Made by a program: the position numbers and the translations under genes
NCBI GenBank assembly: GCA_002887195.1
Contig: PJAB01001078.1
Location: 1-17,504, forward strand
Direction: 5' to 3'
DNA: 17,504 nucleotides
DNA from: Chrysochromulina parva
Taxonomy: Eukaryota; Haptophyta; Prymnesiales; Chrysochromulinaceae
The notes under the pieces: generated by a model
Databases searched by the model: none
Told to the model about the DNA's origin: nothing
The model's input: only the letters and a program-made list of their open reading frames with translations
Shown: piece by piece, positions 13,852 through 17,504 of the stretch
Layout: every line of letters starts with the position of its first letter
How positions within the stretch are numbered: position 1 is the stretch's first letter

Positions 13852-16800
13852 AGGCTGTGTGCGACATCATACATGTATCTTAGTGTTTTAGTCAAGTATC
13901 CTCTACGCTCTACTGAAGCTCTCTCATCTTGGATAGTCTTTATACTACATGCTCTCTCTTGCTTACATGCTCTCGAGCGGATTGACCGCTTCTATGTATC
14001 GGTTGCATGCAAATCCCAGTCGTTTCGACTTTCGGAAAGTGCGTCCGTCGCTCCCTGGACCAAGTGACACTAAGGCCCTCCACCATATGCTTGGCCTCAT
14101 CGCTTCGGCGCAAGCGAAAAAGGAGGACTCGAAGGTGAGCGTGGATGGAGAGCAGCGCTTGGAGGTCGCAAGAGGGAGGCTGAGCAGGTGCGTGGGCCGC
14201 GTGCTCACCGAGGCAGGGGCGGCGGAAATGACGATGGAGGCGAGCCGCGAGGTGATCTTGCGCGAGTTCAAGAGCATCTTCATGGATCTCGAGCTCGAGT
14301 TCAAGTCAGAGGTCCGGGCCAAGGGCAAGGAGAAGGACAGATGGTGGAAGCTCAAGCTCGAGACGCAACGCGTCGCCTCGAAATCGGTGCTCAAGAATGA
14401 AGTGACCAAGCTGAGCGCGCAGTTCAGTGCGGATATGTCAGCCAAGTTCCGCGAGCAGTCCGCGTCGGGCGAGAATGCCCTGTCGGAAGCGATGGCCAAG
14501 AATCAGGAGATGGCGCTGCAGATGCAAGTTCTCACAGTCCAGGTGAACGACCTCAAAGTCGCGCTCAAGGAGAGCCGACAGCTCTGTGAGCAGGAGACGA
14601 GCCGCGGCAACCGTTTGGAGACTTTGCACAAGGGAGCGAAGGAGAATGTGGACGCGATGAGCAAGGAGGCGGCGGAGGCGCAGTCGGCGCTCACGGACGC
14701 GCTCAAGAGCCTCGGCATCGAGATGATCCCAGACCAGCCTCTCATCGATCAGATTCGCATTCTCATCACAACCTGTCTGGCGATGGTCGACGAACTCGAC
14801 GGCGTGCGTGCAGAAGCTGCGCAGGCGGAGCAGGCGGAGCAGGCAGCGCAGGCGGCACTCGAGCACTCGCGTGCCGCCATGGAGGCTGAGCTGCACGCAG
14901 ACAGAGAGCAGGTGCGGTCTGCCGTGCATGCATACTGACGGCGTCTCCGCTCTCGCCGTCCCTCTCGCCGCTCTCGCGCGCTCCTCATCTTCACGTCCCC
15001 GTGCATACATGATGATGATTCCTGAATGTCTCCGCTCTCGCCGCTCTTAAGCCCTTCATCTTTACGCCCCTTGCCTTCATCCTCTCTCCAGCTCTCATCT
15101 CGGTACGCCTGCGTGTGCGCGCGCGAGCGTCCTTTGCTTAGGTGGAGCGGCTGCAGGCAGCTCTGTCCGCGGTGCAGGAGCAGATGAGCTCGATGCATGC
15201 AGAAAATCAAGAGCAGTTGCGCCTGCGGGCTGTGTCGCGCGAGTATAGCGAGCAGCGTGCTGTGTCGTACGCGGTGTCGCACGCCCAGGACAAGGAGAAG
15301 GAGAAGGAGCGAACGCTTCAACAGGAGTTGAATGAGGCGCGCGCGGGCATGCATCAGCTGGCCGAGGAGGCGGTCGCAAGACAGAAGCAGCTGCGCGAGA
15401 TCCAATCGACACGGGAGCTGATGGCCAAAGAGAACGTGCAGCTGCAGCAGCAAGTCGAGGGAGAACGTCGGGAGCGTGCTAAGGAGCGTGCGGCGGCCCA
15501 GCAGCGGGCGATGGCGGCGCAGTCGCGCGTGGCGAATCTCGAGCTCGAGCTCGCAAATCTCGAGCAGCGCAATGAGCAGGTGCAGCTCCATCTCCACCGC
15601 GAGATCGCCGACTTGCGCGAGCTCGCTGGCGCCTCGGACGTGAAGCAGAAGATGGCTGCTCTCGAGGCGGAGAAGGCGCAGCTGCAAGGCGTCCTTGCGA
15701 GTCAAATGGCCGACAAGCAGACCAGATTGAAAATGAGCGACGACATCTTGCAGTCGGCGCACCAATCGTTGGAGGAGACGCGTGCTCAGCTGCGCTGCTC
15801 TCAGGCCTCCTTGGAGGAGACGCGTGAAAAGCTGCGCCGCTCTCAGGCCTCCTTAGAGATTGAGAAGATGTCAGGGGCGGCGCTCGCGGCGCAGCTCGCG
15901 GCCCTGCGTGAGAGGTACTTGTCCATGTCAATGAATATGCCGCTGAGTGCCATTGATCACGTCTGATGACGCTCTGATTGCCACTGATGACCCTCTGATT
16001 GCCACTGATGACCCTCTGATGGCCCTCACGGATGGGCTCGCTCCTCAGGTACCAGTCCCTCAGGGTGGGCATGCGCCATATGAGCATCGCGCTACAGCAG
16101 GCCATGGACAGCCTCGAGCACGCGCACACGAGCCTCGCGCACTCAAGGCAAGAGCGGACGCAGCTGGTCACCGCTGCACTGCGCGCCCTCGCCCACCAAC
16201 GGCACCACCTACTCAAGGTCTTGGAGGATTCCATACAACAGGATTCGTCAGATCCAACCTCGCCGGCACAGAGGCTGACAACGGCAGCCAGCCACGAGCT
16301 GACGGTGGTGCCGCTGGGCACAGCCGCGTTGCGCGTAAACCCGATCTTGCACGGATCCGCCTCGCTGCCCGAACTGCCCGCCATGGCCGCCGCCATCGCC
16401 GCCATCGCCGCGCGCACGAGCGGCAAGCCTCAATTCAAGTGCCTTGCGGCGGACAGCTACGGCGGCGCGGGAGGCTCCGCCGTAGGCTACGGCTATGTGT
16501 CCCACTCGAACCCATGCTCGCCCACGCGCCGCACTGTGCCGTTGCCACTCCCGACCGTCTTCGAACCCTCGACCGCGAGCGGCGGCGTCACGTCGAGCAA
16601 TTGGGTGGGCGCATCGGGTGATGACGTGTCGGTGGAGCGCGCGTGCGTGCATGCGAGTGCCCGAGGCGACTTGTTCGTGGACGCGACACGAGGACCCCCG
16701 ACTACCCCCGCCACTCTGCGCATCACGCCGGAGAGTCAAACGCGCCACTTGCCGGGGGTGCGCCACTCGCCACATCGGGTGCCTCATGTGTATCCTTACA

Positions 16801-17123
16801 TCGAGTCACCGCTACGCGACGGCGAGGCGCGCATGCACGCCATCGCCTCGCTCCAGCGCCCAGGCGTACTGCCGTCCGACCTCGAGGGTCACGTGCAGCG
16901 GTGGGCCGAGTCCGCCCCCTGGGAGCCCACGACGGCGCCCAATCAGCTCTCGTTTGTCTCGACGCGCGAGCTCATCGGGGAGGAGAAGAAGGCGGCGGAG
17001 CGCGCGCGCGCGAACGCGATCAATGCGGCACGCCAAGCGGCAGTCTCGTGTGCGGAGGCCAAGGAAAAGGTCCAGCTGCCAGCCCAGAGATCTCCCCAAG
17101 TGCCAGTGGCTGTGCCTCGTTAG
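13575..17123 (+). CDS. Unidentified 986-residue coiled-coil protein (four exons; first exon tentative)
   Basis: Proposed exons are 13575-13795, 14020-14911, 15142-15914 and 16049-17123. Exons 2-4 are well supported: each junction keeps frame and joins like with like (HADREQ|VERLQAALSAVQ; LRER|YQSLRVGMRHM). Exon 1 (MQRPGRRGRRHSEEDRN, then VLTALESIRDSLSVRNRARR) is inferred from compatible phase and plausible composition. If it is wrong, translation may begin at an ATG near 13949. From about residue 75 to 630 the protein is almost entirely charged heptad-like helix (LRLEFKSE-type, KEKEKERTLQQELNEARAG, RVANLELELANLEQRNEQVQ), with a Pro break near IEMIPDQPLIDQI. Two similar segments, QSLEETRAQLRCSQASLEET and REKLRRSQASLE, are an internal duplication. 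Residues 630-700 are helical (MRHMSIALQQAMDSLEHAHTS) and the rest is Ser/Pro/Ala-rich with a final helix EEKKAAERARANAINAA. A cytoskeletal or centrosomal/basal-body scaffold is plausible; the family is not recognised. Confidence 0.7.
13796..14019 (+). other. Tentative intron 1 of the coiled-coil gene, with (TTGC)7
   Basis: The donor is ACGCG|GTATCC and the acceptor AAATCCCAG|TCGTTT; phase 2, 224 nt. It is T-rich compared with flanking exons. It holds seven perfect TTGC units at 13821-13848, flanked by the direct repeat GAGGCTGTG at 13811-13819 and 13851-13859. Confidence 0.4.
13821..13848 (+). repeat. (TTGC)7 tetranucleotide microsatellite
   Basis: Perfect 28-bp array, flanked on both sides by GAGGCTGTG (13811-13819 and 13851-13859). 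It lies in the presumed first intron of the coiled-coil gene. Confidence 0.95.
14912..15141 (+). other. GT-AG intron 2 of the coiled-coil gene
   Basis: The donor is GAGCAG|GTGCGG and the acceptor TTTGCTTAG|GTGGAG; phase 0, 230 nt. The body is pyrimidine-rich with recurring CTCTCGCCGCTCT-like stretches. Reading through meets a stop at 14936-14938, so splicing is required to join the two coiled-coil exons. Confidence 0.85.
15915..16048 (+). other. GT-AG intron 3 of the coiled-coil gene, with TGATGACC/TGATTGCC repeats
   Basis: The donor is GAGAG|GTACTT and the acceptor CTCCTCAG|GTACCA; phase 2, 134 nt. An in-frame stop follows at 15964-15966 if unspliced. It carries two copies of CTGATTGCCACTGATGACCCT plus partial units (about 15962-16020), the same repeat family as the NBS1 intron. 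Its first 12 bases match the first 12 of the next exon at 9 positions. Confidence 0.88.
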
Positions 17124-17398
17124 ACCTAGAGGGCTCTACGCGCTACTGAAAACCGAACGCTAGAACGCTGAGAGTGCTTGTGTGTATGTGGTCGACCACA
17201 TGCTCGCTACCGGCGACCATGCCTCGATCGCTAACCCCATTTTCGTCGGGGCTCGAGCTTGGCTCGAAACCGGGTTCCGTATAAGGCATCGAAATTGAAC
17301 GTTTCATCAGAGAGGTGAGGGTCGAGCTCGAATCCATTCGCGGAACATCTGAACACAATCGCAGCTTCGCGCACTCATTCGCAGCAACCCAAGCCAAC
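17124..17398 (+). promoter_or_regulatory. 275-bp spacer with a 16-bp perfect palindrome and TATA-like element
   Basis: This lies between the coiled-coil gene's stop and the ATG of the plastid-leader gene, on the same strand. ATGTGGTCGACCACAT at 17186-17201 is a perfect palindrome, 63-78 bp past the upstream stop. TATAAGG at 17280-17286, about 115 bp before the next ATG, is the best TATA candidate. Several CTCGAG/CTCGAA copies occur between 17250 and 17330. Confidence 0.45.
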
Positions 17399-17504
17399 AT
17401 GCTCTCCTGCGTCCTCGCTGCCTCCCCCGCTCTGATGCTCGGCCCGGTGGCCGCGCCAGCCCTGCGCCACGCATCGCCCGTGATGCAGCAGACCTTCCAG
17501 CGCG
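17399..17504 (+). CDS. N-terminus of a probable plastid-targeted protein (3' partial)
   Basis: The ATG at 17399 follows AAGCCAAC, a reasonable context, and opens a frame to the window end (35 complete codons). The peptide MLSCVLAASPALMLGPVAAP looks like a short hydrophobic signal peptide, and the following ALRHASPVMQQTFQR resembles the basic, Ser/Ala-containing start of a transit peptide. In secondary-plastid algae such a bipartite leader sends proteins through the ER into the plastid, and haptophyte light-harvesting and other plastid proteins often carry leaders like this with an S-P-V-M near the mature start. The mature protein lies outside the window, so its identity cannot be given. A secreted protein is an alternative. 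Confidence 0.55.
   Translation, partial: MLSCVLAASPALMLGPVAAPALRHASPVMQQTFQR

Noticed and set aside
14749..15765. 338-codon Leu/Arg-rich minus-strand frame opposite the coiled-coil gene
   Set aside because: It runs across a well-supported intron and two exons of the plus-strand gene and consists of antisense of Glu/Gln/Ala codons (Leu/Arg/Cys).
15959..16024. Possible C/D-box snoRNA in intron 3 of the coiled-coil gene (many TGATGA and CTGA motifs)
   Set aside because: The motifs come from a 20-21 bp tandem repeat, leaving too little space for guide sequences, and no terminal stem is evident.

Overview
The window looks like GC-rich nuclear DNA of a eukaryotic alga, most likely a haptophyte of the Emiliania/Isochrysis type. 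This assignment is inference. It rests on nuclear-type genes (nibrin, Eaf6, a COPI-associated/TVP-type Golgi protein), short introns including one probable GC-AG intron, strong G/C third-position codon bias that opens long antisense frames, degenerate TGATGACC-type repeats inside introns (which I recall from E. huxleyi gene models), and a plastid-leader-like N-terminus at the right edge. I see no bacterial operon, rRNA, tRNA, CRISPR array, transposase or integrase.

Layout, left to right. (1) 3-614, +: the 3' end of an unidentified gene that starts with tandem Gly/Ala/Asp/Ser peptide repeats. (2) 1346-2494, -: an unidentified 382-residue protein. (3) 2833-3261, +: a two-exon, 94-residue, single-pass protein resembling a small mitochondrial (probably complex I) accessory family. 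(4) 3415-4371, -: a protein with a RanBP2/NZF-type zinc finger, divergent from (5) 4473-6694, +: nibrin/NBS1, with FHA, BRCT, BRCT and C-terminal motifs in two exons. (6) 6976-7492, -: an Eaf6/MEAF6 histone acetyltransferase-complex subunit with a GC-AG intron. (7) 7798-9150, -: an unidentified protein with a C2HC-like cluster and two VPxGxxxGD repeats. It is divergent from (8) 9376-12570, +: a 1064-residue unidentified protein with a TPR-like segment and a conserved-looking C-terminal domain. (9) 13029-13451, +: a four-helix membrane protein of COPI-associated/TVP type. (10) 13575-17123, +: a four-exon, 986-residue coiled-coil protein; the first exon is tentative. (11) 17399-end, +: the start of a probable plastid-targeted protein.

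Functionally the window holds unrelated housekeeping genes: DNA double-strand-break sensing (NBS1), chromatin acetylation (Eaf6), respiration, Golgi trafficking and plastid function. NBS1 and the NZF gene share a very short divergent intergenic region carrying a 19-bp tandem duplication.

The most unusual signal concerns introns. In two introns of unrelated genes the first about 12 intron bases nearly duplicate the first bases of the downstream exon, and both introns are filled with the same 10-11-bp TGATGACC/TGATTGCC repeat family. A 17-bp repeat in a third gene carries an AG|GT splice-like junction in nearly every unit and shows a similar boundary duplication. This looks like recent or ongoing intron gain by repeat expansion or introner-like insertion.
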